A stretch of 64,000 nt of DNA, from contig NZ_VUYQ01000003.1 of the NCBI RefSeq assembly GCF_008711155.1, forward strand, positions 186,001 to 250,000, read 5' to 3'. The position numbers and the translations under genes were made by a program. Below the pieces are notes generated by a model. That model was not told the origin of the DNA. It saw nothing but the letters and a program-made list of their open reading frames with translations, and did no database searches. How positions within the stretch are numbered: position 1 is the first letter of the stretch; each line of letters begins with the position of its first letter. The stretch comes from Dechloromonas sp. CZR5. GTDB taxonomy: Bacteria; Pseudomonadota; Gammaproteobacteria; Burkholderiales; Rhodocyclaceae. Positions 22,229-30,652 of this stretch are shown one piece after another.

Positions 22229-24190
22229 ATGGCAAAACGCACCTCGCGACGCCACGAAAAGGCTGCCAATCTGGCGATCCGCACGCAGGCCATGCAAAAA
22301 ATGGCCATGGCCCTGTCGGGTGGCGCCTACCACGGCGCCAGCAATATGCGGCCTGGGCTGGCCGGCTGGTCTCCCCGCTCCGGCGATTCCGACAGCGACA
22401 CCCTGCGCGACCTGCCGACCCTGCGCGCCCGTTCGCGTGATTTGGTCCGCAACTCGCCGCTCGCCGGCGGCGCGATCAACACGCAAGTCACCAATGTTGT
22501 CGGTACCGGCTTGGCCGTGCAGCCATCTCCGAACCAGGAGCTGCTTGGCTTGAGCGATGAAGAGGCCGCCGCCTGGGCGAGCCATACCGATCAGCAGTTC
22601 AAGATATTTGCCGAATCGATCACCTGCGATGTCACCCGACATCAGAATTTCTACGGCCTGCAGGACCTGGCCTTCCGCTCGGCCCTGGAGTCCGGCGACA
22701 CTTTCGCCGTGCTGCCGGAACTGAAACGACCGGATGTTCCGTACAAGCTGGCCATTCAGTTGGTCGAGGCCGATCGCATAAGCAACCCGTATCTGAAACC
22801 GGATACCAGCCGGCTGACCGCCGGCGTCGAGATGGACGAGTGGGGAGCGGCGGTCGCCGCCCATATCTGCAGCCATCACCCAGGCTCGATCACCAACCGC
22901 GCCACCTGGCGCTGGTCGCGCGTGGCCTACTACGGCAGCAGCACCGGCCGGCGCAATGTCGTGCATCTGTTCGACCGTCGCCGTATCAGTCAGGTACGCG
23001 GCATCCCGATGCTGGCACCGGTCATTGAGCCGCTGAAGCAATTGCAGCGCTATACCGATGCCGAGCTGCAGGCCGCCGTGATCTCCGGCATGTTCGCCGT
23101 GTTCATCAAAATGGACAGCGAAGCCTTCCATGAAATGTTCGATGCCGACAGCAAGGACACCTACCTTCAGAACAGCATGAAATGGGATGGCTCGATGGAC
23201 GGCTCGCTCGACGGCGCCGGCAAGGCCATCAACCTGCTGCCCGGGGAGTCTGTCGAGTCCGCCAGCCCGGGCCGCCCGAATGCGCTGTTCGATCCCTTCG
23301 TGCAGGCCATCATCCGCCAGATCGGCGTCGCGCTCGAAATGCCCTTCGAGGTGCTGATCAAGCACTTCACCTCCAGCTACTCCGCTGCCCGTGCCGCCTT
23401 GCTCGATGCCTGGCGATTCTTCAAAAAGCGTCGGGAATGGCTGGCCACCTATTTCTGCCAGCCCATCTACGAGACCTGGCTGGAAGAAGCCGTCGCCACC
23501 GGCCGCATCCGGGCGCCCGGCTTCTTTGCCGACCCGATCATTCGAAAGGCCTGGTGTCATGCTTTGTGGATCGGCGACGGGCCCGGCAGCATCGATCCCG
23601 AGAAGGAAGTCAATGCCGCCGAGAAGCGCATCAATGTCGGCATCAGCACCGTCGCGGCCGAGAGCTTGCTGCATGACGGTATCGACTGGCGCGTCAAGCA
23701 CAAGCAGCGCGTCGTCGAGGTTGATGCCCGTCGCGAACATGGCCTCGATGCCGTTGGCCAGCCTGCAGCCGCGCCAGCCGTCGAACCGGACAGCGATGAC
23801 CAGGCTGATCAGAAAACAAAAACCGACAAGCCGCAGATGCTGCTTCATCTGCACAATCATCTTCCGCCTGCCGCTGCACCACAGATCAGCGTGGCCGCGC
23901 CGTCGGTCGAAGTTGCCGTCGAGGCCATCATGCCGGAGCAGCCGACGCCGAACGTCACGGTCGAAGCCGTAATGCCGAAGGCCGATGCGCCGAGTATCAC
24001 TGTCGAAGTATCGCCGACACCGGTCACGCTTGAAGCCACCATCGAGACGCCGCCGGCCCAAGTAGTCGTGCAGCATCCGGTCGCCGCTCGCCAGACCGTA
24101 GAGCGCGATGCGGCCTCGCAGGAAATCGTTGCAACCGTCACGGCCTATCAGTTCGATGGGCTGCCTGACATTCCGAATGGGGATGGCTGA
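22229..24190 (+). CDS. phage portal protein (lambda GpB family)
   Basis: A 653-residue lambda-type portal, the dodecameric ring through which DNA enters the head. Typical parts are GGAYHGASN, LPTLRARSRDLVRNSPLAGGAINT, NVVGTGL and FTSSYSAARAALLDAWRFFKKRR. From about residue 530 there is an unusual extension with repeated V-EAIMPE/V-EAVMPK-type units rich in Pro, Ala and Val, likely a disordered or beta-rich tail. The start 22229 is chosen over 22148 on homology and because it follows the gpW-like stop by 2 bp. Confidence 0.93.
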   Translation: MAKRTSRRHEKAANLAIRTQAMQKMAMALSGGAYHGASNMRPGLAGWSPRSGDSDSDTLRDLPTLRARSRDLVRNSPLAGGAINTQVTNVVGTGLAVQPSPNQELLGLSDEEAAAWASHTDQQFKIFAESITCDVTRHQNFYGLQDLAFRSALESGDTFAVLPELKRPDVPYKLAIQLVEADRISNPYLKPDTSRLTAGVEMDEWGAAVAAHICSHHPGSITNRATWRWSRVAYYGSSTGRRNVVHLFDRRRISQVRGIPMLAPVIEPLKQLQRYTDAELQAAVISGMFAVFIKMDSEAFHEMFDADSKDTYLQNSMKWDGSMDGSLDGAGKAINLLPGESVESASPGRPNALFDPFVQAIIRQIGVALEMPFEVLIKHFTSSYSAARAALLDAWRFFKKRREWLATYFCQPIYETWLEEAVATGRIRAPGFFADPIIRKAWCHALWIGDGPGSIDPEKEVNAAEKRINVGISTVAAESLLHDGIDWRVKHKQRVVEVDARREHGLDAVGQPAAAPAVEPDSDDQADQKTKTDKPQMLLHLHNHLPPAAAPQISVAAPSVEVAVEAIMPEQPTPNVTVEAVMPKADAPSITVEVSPTPVTLEATIETPPAQVVVQHPVAARQTVERDAASQEIVATVTAYQFDGLPDIPNGDG

Positions 24191-24486
24191 TGACCTATAT
24201 TTCGAATGCGCTCGCCATTATCGGTGCGGGATTTATCGTGCTCTTGATTGCTGGCCTGTTGATGAACGGAAAGCAGTGCGCTATTTCGCTCGATCAGTTC
24301 GTCGGTACCTGCCTGCGGCGAGGCCACATGGCCGACGAGACCATTAGCGCCTGGGCGCATCGCTGCCAGCATCATCGCCTGGAGCGCTTCATCAACTGGA
24401 TATTTCGCGATCCGAACCACTGCGCATTGGCCTATGTGAGCGAGATGCGCGGCGACCAAAATGCCCGGGAGTACCGCCGTGGCTGA
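24190..24486 (+). CDS. small membrane protein
   Basis: A 98-residue protein with one N-terminal membrane segment (LAIIGAGFIVLLIAGLLMNG) and a soluble Cys/His-containing part (CAISLDQFVGTCLRRGHMADETISAWAHR). It overlaps the portal stop by 1 bp and the next gene by 26 bp. The family is not recognised; a phage gene encoding an inner-membrane protein at this position is odd. Confidence 0.6.
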   Translation: MTYISNALAIIGAGFIVLLIAGLLMNGKQCAISLDQFVGTCLRRGHMADETISAWAHRCQHHRLERFINWIFRDPNHCALAYVSEMRGDQNAREYRRG

Positions 24487-24856
24487 ATGGATCGTTCAGG
24501 ATCGTAAAACCGGCAAAGTCGTGCATGTCTATCCGGCTGATGACGCGACGGATTTCGAACAGTTCCCGTTCTCGCGATACAACCACATTCCGCACAAACC
24601 TGAAGACGCACCGGCGCCGCAGCGTGAAATCACTGGCGTTTCTTACCTGCGCCGTTTTTCCCAGGAAGAGCGGATCGCCATCCGGGACGCGGCTAAAACA
24701 AGCTCGGTGCTTGACGACTACCTGAAGCTGCTCGATGCCACAATTGCACAGGGAGGCGTCATCAATCTCGATGATCCCGACACGGTTGCCGCCGTCAACC
24801 TGCTTGAGCAGTCCGGTCTTCTGGCGCCCGGTCGAGCCGCCGAGGTGCTTGCCTAA
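24461..24856 (+). CDS. hypothetical phage protein, 131 residues
   Basis: A soluble 131-residue protein with a beta-rich N-terminus (AEWIVQDRKTGKVVHVYPAD) and a helical C-terminus (SFSQEERIAIRDAA-like, then LDDYLKLLDATIAQGG and AVNLLEQSGLL). The helical part resembles short phage proteins in tail-assembly positions, but no family is assigned. GTG 24479 is an alternative start. Confidence 0.65.
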   Translation: MPGSTAVAEWIVQDRKTGKVVHVYPADDATDFEQFPFSRYNHIPHKPEDAPAPQREITGVSYLRRFSQEERIAIRDAAKTSSVLDDYLKLLDATIAQGGVINLDDPDTVAAVNLLEQSGLLAPGRAAEVLA

Positions 24857-26647
24857 ATGGCAAAGGTCTATTCCTGCGTTGTCTGGGGCGGCTTGACGGG
24901 AAAATCCGTCACGATCAACGCGACAACCGACCTCGTCTCTCTGACGGACCACGGAACACGGAACGGTAAAGGCCTTCAGTTCGCGTCGGGCACATTGCCG
25001 AGTGTCGCCGGTGCTGCGCTTGCGCTCAACACGACCTACTACACGAAGTGGATCAGCACATCCACATTCGAGCTGTATTACGACGCTAGCCTGACTTCGA
25101 AGATCGATTTCACGTCGACCGGTGCTGGGCTGATTCTCAAGTCGGCCTTGTGGATGGGGCTCTCAACGGCGCAAAAAGCTCGCTATGGTACTGCGGGGTC
25201 TGAGCGTGCTTACGCTTCGATGGCGGCCGCAAATTTAGCCCGCTCCACGAACTCCCTGCCGGGTGACGAAGATGTCATCGAGTTCATTGAGGCTTTCGAC
25301 GATTTCGTCACGGCGGCGATGAATCTTTCCTACGGCCTGGCCGATACCACGCTTTGGACCAGCACGATGGATGGCGTGCGCACCGAGGCATTTCACGGCG
25401 GATTTCCAGGCCTCGGCTACACTCTGACGACAACCGGTGCAGGTTGCTGGTATCACGGCGGCAACAACATCACGACAGACGGCCTTGAGTTCTGCCGCAA
25501 CAACGCGACTTCTGCCGCGACGTTTTGCATCGCGCCATCCGGCTCGAATAGCTACGTTCAAAAGTGCATCGTCAGGCAGACTGGAAGCGGCGGCAGTCAG
25601 GGGATCAACGTCGGTGGCCCGTGCTACATCCTGAACTGCATCGTCATTGGATTCACCGGAACCTACGGCGGAATCTACTGGAACGGCAATAGCGGATCGA
25701 CCATTGCGCATTGCCTGGTCGTCAAGGGCGGAACGGGTATCACCGGCTCTGCGAGTTGTTCCGCGTCTGTCTATAACACGGTGTCTGTCGGCAATACGCT
25801 GAATTGGGGGGCTTCGCCGACCTACACGGCCAGCCGATTCCGTGGAAACATCGGCCAGACGACCGACAAGCTGTCGTTCGCGGTTACGCCCGGTACAACC
25901 ACGATGACATGCGGAGGAACACCAAACCTCGCTATCAATCAGCCGGTCATGTTCGACACAACCGGATCGCTGCCGACCGTCGGCGGCGTTGCCCTTGATC
26001 CTAGCAAGGTCTATTACATCCGCTCGGTGACCGGAAATAACGTCACGATTGCAACGACCTACAACGGCGTTGCGCTGACGTTCAATGGTGCTGGTACTGG
26101 AACGCACAATCTCCGTCTGGTGTGGGCAACCTACGAGGCCGTGAACGCATGGATTGACATGACGGACCCGTCGCTTGTCTTCAAGGATTACGCGAACAAC
26201 GATTTCCGGCCAGCCGGGACCGGTGCCACCCCGGCCGCGCAAGCGAAGATGGTCGACTATTCGATTGTCACGGCGCTGGTTAATCTGGCATCAGACATCG
26301 GCGACAACGAGCGGCCGAACTACAACAACGGCGGCGCCGAGTACAAGGATGCCGGACCGTTCGAATACGACCGTGGGTATGGTCCAAGGCCCGCGTCCGG
26401 CACGATCGCCTTGACCAACATCATCAGCGGATCGCGGGTTCTGATCACCAAGGCAATCGGCGGAACCGTGCTGTACAACGACGTTCCGGGTACTTCGCTC
26501 AGTTTCAACACGTCGCACATCGGCGATTTCAACGTGATCGTGCGCAAGGCAACCGCTTCTCCCTTTTATCGTGAGTTTCAGGCATCCGGTACGACGGTTG
26601 CCGACCAGACCACGACCATTAAATGTCTGCAGCAACTTGATGAGTGA
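24857..26647 (+). CDS. beta-helix structural protein, possible spike or decoration
   Basis: A 596-residue protein rich in Gly, Thr, Ser and Asn. The central part (about 180-330) has repeating short strands with N/G turns (YHGGNNITTDGLEF, IVRQTGSGGSQGINVGG, YILNCIVIGFTG) typical of right-handed parallel beta-helices. Smaller repeated modules (LPSVAGAALALNTTYYTKW and LPTVGGVALDPSKVYYI) flank it. Probably surface-exposed on the virion. It lies between portal and protease, not with the tail genes. Confidence 0.7.
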   Translation: MAKVYSCVVWGGLTGKSVTINATTDLVSLTDHGTRNGKGLQFASGTLPSVAGAALALNTTYYTKWISTSTFELYYDASLTSKIDFTSTGAGLILKSALWMGLSTAQKARYGTAGSERAYASMAAANLARSTNSLPGDEDVIEFIEAFDDFVTAAMNLSYGLADTTLWTSTMDGVRTEAFHGGFPGLGYTLTTTGAGCWYHGGNNITTDGLEFCRNNATSAATFCIAPSGSNSYVQKCIVRQTGSGGSQGINVGGPCYILNCIVIGFTGTYGGIYWNGNSGSTIAHCLVVKGGTGITGSASCSASVYNTVSVGNTLNWGASPTYTASRFRGNIGQTTDKLSFAVTPGTTTMTCGGTPNLAINQPVMFDTTGSLPTVGGVALDPSKVYYIRSVTGNNVTIATTYNGVALTFNGAGTGTHNLRLVWATYEAVNAWIDMTDPSLVFKDYANNDFRPAGTGATPAAQAKMVDYSIVTALVNLASDIGDNERPNYNNGGAEYKDAGPFEYDRGYGPRPASGTIALTNIISGSRVLITKAIGGTVLYNDVPGTSLSFNTSHIGDFNVIVRKATASPFYREFQASGTTVADQTTTIKCLQQLDE

Positions 26648-26652
26648 CCGCC

Positions 26653-28134
26653 ATGGCAATCAACGCAACTGACTTCACAATCGACGCCTCTGGAAACATC
26701 CGGCAAGCGACCGCATTCGTGCCGGGAACGCATTCTCGTTACTCGACGCTCGAGCTGCATGCCTGGTTGCAAGACCTGGCGGACAACTCGGCGCCGGCCG
26801 GTGACGATCTGGTATCCATCCTCGGTAACAATCCTTCCGAGCTGGCCGGTAAGCGAAATGCTTCCCGCCCGATGGCACTGACCCTGCTGCCGAATTTCAA
26901 TATCAACGATGCGACGGCGCAGTGGTTCAAGTTCGGATCCATCGAGCAGAACAGCGGAAACGATCTCTATACCGGCTTGAAAGTTCTGGGCTCGCTGGTG
27001 GCCTCCAGCCCGATCTACATCATTCAGAACGCGGCCAAGATCACGAAATATTGGCAGGATGCCGACGCGGCAAACTTCCAGATTCTGGTCAAGGCGAAGT
27101 CCGGCGGCGCGCTGATCGATTCGGGAAACATCACGGTTTTTTCTCGAAAGTACGGCCAGACCTATTCGCATTTCGATGTGAATCTGGCGGCTGGTGGCGA
27201 ACAGGCTGCAGCGCTTTCCACGTCGATCGATGGCAACGTCGATACCGGCACGATGACCCCGGCAGTCTGCGCCAGCTACTTCGCCACGGCTATCGGTGGT
27301 ACGGGGGGTGGCACGCCAAAAATCACGCTGGCCTACGGCGACACCACACAAGACCTCGGCGGAGGGCAAGGAGCGCTGCTGCACAAGGGCACGATCACGC
27401 TCGACGGTTCGATCACGCTGGCACAAGCTTATCAGGCATTGATGTGGGCATGCTCGGAATCCAGCACGATCAATTTCAACGCGATTCCTGGCTGGCGATA
27501 CCGGGTGTTGCCGGGGCAGGCCTACGCCGAAAACATCGCCGCGCCGTTCGGAACATTCGCCGGTGGCAAGTGGTTCGTCGCGCAAGGCTGGTGGTTGACT
27601 GGCGTTCAGGCGGCTGACTCGAAAAACTACCAGCTTGTCTCGCATACCGGCGTGACCGAAACACCGCCGACTTCCATCGCGGTCCAGATCGGTGGCGTGG
27701 TGGCGGGTGACTATGTGCTGGTTGGTCGTGACAACGGCTCAGGAGGAATCCTCGATACTGAATATACGGTCAGCGGTTCCTCTGGCGCGACCTCGATCAC
27801 TGTCACCGGCCTGAAGGCCGATACCCCGGCATCCGGCGTGATCCGTATTGACGGTGACCGCTACATCTACACGGGGTGGAGCGGAACGACCGTTTCCGGC
27901 CTGGCACCCGCGTTGTCCAAGACCTATACCAACCGCCCGGCGTTCATTCCGCTGATCGATGCCGTGGCATCCGGTCCGACGATCAACTCCGCCCAGATGC
28001 AGTTCGGTAGCAATTTCACCTGTCGCTATCGCGTGCGGAACGGCGGTGGCTCGCCCATCGTACCGTTTGAGTCGACACTGGCCGTCACGTCCAACGGTGG
28101 CAGCGGCACGGCCGTGCGCAACGCCGACCAATAA
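26653..28134 (+). CDS. large phage structural protein of unknown function
   Basis: A 493-residue protein beginning MAINATDFTIDASGNIRQAT, with mixed alpha-beta content and a Gly/Ser/Thr-rich C-terminal third that looks like beta-sandwich modules (AVQIGGVVAGDYVLVGRDN and ITVTGLKADTPASGVIRIDG). It probably belongs with the neighbouring beta-helix protein in a surface structure. ATG 26653 is chosen over 26644, as it follows the previous stop. Confidence 0.65.
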   Translation: MAINATDFTIDASGNIRQATAFVPGTHSRYSTLELHAWLQDLADNSAPAGDDLVSILGNNPSELAGKRNASRPMALTLLPNFNINDATAQWFKFGSIEQNSGNDLYTGLKVLGSLVASSPIYIIQNAAKITKYWQDADAANFQILVKAKSGGALIDSGNITVFSRKYGQTYSHFDVNLAAGGEQAAALSTSIDGNVDTGTMTPAVCASYFATAIGGTGGGTPKITLAYGDTTQDLGGGQGALLHKGTITLDGSITLAQAYQALMWACSESSTINFNAIPGWRYRVLPGQAYAENIAAPFGTFAGGKWFVAQGWWLTGVQAADSKNYQLVSHTGVTETPPTSIAVQIGGVVAGDYVLVGRDNGSGGILDTEYTVSGSSGATSITVTGLKADTPASGVIRIDGDRYIYTGWSGTTVSGLAPALSKTYTNRPAFIPLIDAVASGPTINSAQMQFGSNFTCRYRVRNGGGSPIVPFESTLAVTSNGGSGTAVRNADQ

Positions 28135-28142
28135 GGGATGTC

Positions 28143-28676
28143 ATGACGATCACTGTCGACTGGCAGACCAGGATCATCAACAGCACGGCTTCCATTCCCG
28201 ATCTGCCGGCATTTCACGCCGTGTTGCGCGACCTTGAGGATGACGCGACCGGCGCGATTTACCCGGTGACTCACACCTGGAAGGCGCTGGACCTCGGTGG
28301 CGGCGCATTCATGTACCAGCTGGACCTGATCAACGGCTATCAGCTGAAGTTTCCGAATGCCGGAAACTACACGATCAGCGGCAATCTCAATGCCGTCATC
28401 GTCCCGGCTCCCGGCGTCTATGTCGAGCGCAATCGCAGTGTGGCCTATGTCACCACGGCAGTCGGTGGCAGCGGCCCCAACGCTGAAGATATCGCTGCCG
28501 CAGTCTGGTCGCACACGCAGGCAGTGGAACTTGCCAACCGGCTTGCCGAAGCCTGGGCGCGCCTTGGCCTTGATCCGTCAAGGCCTTTGATGCAGAACGA
28601 AACGCAGATCAGCTTCGGTGCGGTGCTCATGGCGCTGAGCGAGGCAGGTGGTGCGGTTACCGTGACGCGGCAGTAA
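28143..28676 (+). CDS. hypothetical structural protein, 177 residues
   Basis: A 177-residue protein with a beta-rich N-terminal part (ITVDWQTRIINS, then YPVTHTWKALDLGGG, then NYTISGNLNAVIV) and a helical C-terminus (EDIAAAVWSHTQAVELANRLAEAW). The AAxVW motif resembles those near the end of phage adsorption proteins. It follows the previous gene by 8 bp, in the same inserted block. Confidence 0.6.
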   Translation: MTITVDWQTRIINSTASIPDLPAFHAVLRDLEDDATGAIYPVTHTWKALDLGGGAFMYQLDLINGYQLKFPNAGNYTISGNLNAVIVPAPGVYVERNRSVAYVTTAVGGSGPNAEDIAAAVWSHTQAVELANRLAEAWARLGLDPSRPLMQNETQISFGAVLMALSEAGGAVTVTRQ

Positions 28677-28897
28677 TGCTCTCATCGCGCGCCATCGCAA
28701 CGCTCGGCATCGGCCATGGTGCCGCCGCGGTGGCCCGGCTTGGCCTGTGGCCGGTCGGTATCGTCGAACAGCCGGGCGGTGCTGAGCCCATCCAGCCCGG
28801 GGCGTTTGCTCCCTTGTCGCGTGCCTCGTCGACCATTTCCAGCCCGTTCAAGCGGCGTACCAAAAAGCGCCGCGAAGAGGAACTGCTGCTGCTCTAG
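28676..28897 (+). CDS. hypothetical phage protein, 73 residues
   Basis: A short protein with a hydrophobic N-terminus, a Pro/Gly-rich middle and a strongly basic then Glu/Leu end (RRTKKRREEELLLL). The ATG overlaps the previous stop. It is the last gene before the second late-promoter-like site. The family is not recognised. Confidence 0.55.
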   Translation: MLSSRAIATLGIGHGAAAVARLGLWPVGIVEQPGGAEPIQPGAFAPLSRASSTISSPFKRRTKKRREEELLLL

Positions 28898-28903
28898 CGC
28901 GGT

Positions 28904-28948
28904 TCGTCTCAGTTTTCCCTAAAAATGAGACACCCAACTCCCTAATCT
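28904..28948 (+). promoter_or_regulatory. putative activator-dependent late promoter, copy 2
   Basis: Bases 28904-28932 are identical to 21932-21960 and carry the GTCTCA (28906) / TGAGAC (28926) dyad. TAATCT follows at 28943-28948 at the same spacing, although the bases between differ. It lies just upstream of the protease/scaffold/capsid genes. Confidence 0.68.
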
Positions 28949-28975
28949 GCGATCAGTTCAATTCGGGGATAGCCC

Positions 28976-30259
28976 ATGAAACTGATCGATGTCGTCACCG
29001 GCCCCTGGGCCATCCAACCGGACAAGCTGGTCGAGATCCAGGCGATCTACGCCACTCATCTGCGTGGCGAAAAGATCGACATCGAGGCCGTCGAAAAGCG
29101 CCTCGGCCGCCCGCTGAACAATGAGCCGAAGGGCTACCAGATCGTTGATGGCGTGGCTGTCATTCCGGTTTCAGGTGTCCTCTCCAAGAAAGCCAACCTG
29201 TTTACGCAAGTTTCCGGCATGGCGAGTACCGAGATCATCGGTCGCGATATTCGCCAGGCTGCCGCCGATGGCTCCGTCGCCGGCATTGTGCTGGTTGTCG
29301 ATTCACCGGGCGGCACGGTTGATGGCACGCAGGCCCTGGCCGATATCGTCAGCGGTGCCCGCGCTGAAAAGCCGGTCGTCACCGTTGTCGATGGCGCCAT
29401 GTGTAGCGCCGCTTACTGGATTGGCGCTGCGGCTCAGGAAGTCTACATCTCTTCGGCAACCGATCAGGTCGGTTCCATCGGCATCGTCTTCGCCCACAAG
29501 GACATCTCGGCCGCCGAGGCCATGCAGGGCGTCAAGACCACCGAAGTCACTGCTGGCAAGTTCAAGCGCATCGCCTCGAATTATGCGCCGCTGTCGGAAC
29601 CCGGCCGCGCCACGATGCAGGAAACAGCCGATTACCTCTATTCCCTTTTCATCGGCGCTGTCGCCCAGGCGCGCGGCGTCTCCGAGGAAAAGGTCTTGCA
29701 AGACATGGCCGATGGCCGCGTCTTCATTGGACAACAGGCCATCGATGCCGGACTCGTGGACGGTGTTTCCACGCTGGACGGCGCGATTGCCCGTGTCAAG
29801 CAACTCGCTGCCGGTGCTGTAGCGAACTCGACAACCTCCCCGAAAGCCGAAGGAGAAATCATGGATCGTGAATCCATCCTGGCGTCTCATCCCGAGATTG
29901 CCGACGCCTTCCGTGCCGAAGGTGCGACCGCCGAGCGCGAGCGCATCCTGGGCATCGAAGCGCAGGCCATGCCCGGCCACGAAAAGCTGATCGCCTCATT
30001 GAAGGCTGACGGCAAAACCACCCCTGCCGATGCTGCCATGCAGATTCTGTCTTCCGAACGCGAAAAGCTCGGTGCCATGGCTTCCAGGCTGTCGTCTGAT
30101 GCGCCGAATCCGGTGCAACACGCCGCTGCGCCCGTCGAGGACGAACTCAATGCCGGGGGCAATGATCGAGCCTCCTTGCATGCCAAAGCCAAGGCCTACC
30201 AGGCCGCCCATCCCGGAACTGACCTGATGGCCGCCCTGCGTGCCGTCGAGGCTCAATAA
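28976..30259 (+). CDS. prohead protease (S49/ClpP-like) with C-terminal scaffold
   Basis: A 427-residue protein like lambda GpC. Residues about 60-290 form an SppA/ClpP-type serine peptidase: VIPVSGVLSKK, LVVDSPGGTVDG, and the nucleophile Ser in MCSAAYWIGAAA. The remaining 130 residues are helical and Glu/Ala-rich (AERERILGIEAQA, AAMQILSSEREKL), a scaffold region. An in-frame ATG at 29861 with a strong ribosome site begins this scaffold part. It works in prohead assembly and maturation. Confidence 0.9.
   Translation: MKLIDVVTGPWAIQPDKLVEIQAIYATHLRGEKIDIEAVEKRLGRPLNNEPKGYQIVDGVAVIPVSGVLSKKANLFTQVSGMASTEIIGRDIRQAAADGSVAGIVLVVDSPGGTVDGTQALADIVSGARAEKPVVTVVDGAMCSAAYWIGAAAQEVYISSATDQVGSIGIVFAHKDISAAEAMQGVKTTEVTAGKFKRIASNYAPLSEPGRATMQETADYLYSLFIGAVAQARGVSEEKVLQDMADGRVFIGQQAIDAGLVDGVSTLDGAIARVKQLAAGAVANSTTSPKAEGEIMDRESILASHPEIADAFRAEGATAERERILGIEAQAMPGHEKLIASLKADGKTTPADAAMQILSSEREKLGAMASRLSSDAPNPVQHAAAPVEDELNAGGNDRASLHAKAKAYQAAHPGTDLMAALRAVEAQ
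29861..30259 (+). CDS. nested scaffolding protein (Nu3-like), same frame
   Basis: ATG 29861 (codon 296 of the protease) is preceded by AGGAG at 29851-29855, an ideal ribosome site inside a coding sequence. Translation from here gives a 132-residue helical protein, equal to the scaffold domain alone. This copies the lambda C/Nu3 arrangement, in which the scaffold is made from an internal start. Confidence 0.7.
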   Translation: MDRESILASHPEIADAFRAEGATAERERILGIEAQAMPGHEKLIASLKADGKTTPADAAMQILSSEREKLGAMASRLSSDAPNPVQHAAAPVEDELNAGGNDRASLHAKAKAYQAAHPGTDLMAALRAVEAQ

Positions 30260-30271
30260 GGAGACAGTCCC

Positions 30272-30616
30272 ATGTCAAATCAAAACCTCGCTGTTCTCTC
30301 GCTGTCCCTGAAGCTGACGGGTACGGTAACTAACAATCGCTTTGTCACCCCGGCTGGCGTACAAGCCGGCGCCGGTGCCAACACCCTCGGCGTCAGCCGT
30401 CAATCGGGGGTTGCCGGTGACATGGCCGCCATCGATGTGTTGGGTACCGCGACGCTCGAATCCGGTGGTGCTGTTGCGGCGGGGGCCACCATCGCCTCTG
30501 ATGCCACCGGTCGCGCCGTCACCTGGGCCTCTGGAGCCAAGGTTGCCCTGGCGCTCGAAGCTGCCACTGCAGCGGGTCAGGCCATCGAAGTCTTGCTCAT
30601 CCCCAACGTCGCCTAA
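30272..30616 (+). CDS. head decoration protein (DUF2190-like)
   Basis: A 114-residue, Ala/Gly/Thr-rich beta protein (VTNNRFVTPAGVQAGAGANT, LGVSRQSGVAGDMAAIDVLG, IEVLLIP) of the DUF2190 type used as capsid cement. AAGGAG precedes the ATG. It sits between the scaffold and the capsid gene, the usual place of lambda GpD. Confidence 0.8.
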   Translation: MSNQNLAVLSLSLKLTGTVTNNRFVTPAGVQAGAGANTLGVSRQSGVAGDMAAIDVLGTATLESGGAVAAGATIASDATGRAVTWASGAKVALALEAATAAGQAIEVLLIPNVA

Positions 30617-30652
30617 GCGCGACGGATATCCGAGTTCACAAGGAGAATGGAA

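Noticed and set aside
21947..24076. 709-residue open frame on the minus strand
   Set aside because: It runs opposite the portal gene, which has clear homology; GC-rich codon use on the sense strand opens this antisense frame, and its protein shows no domain.
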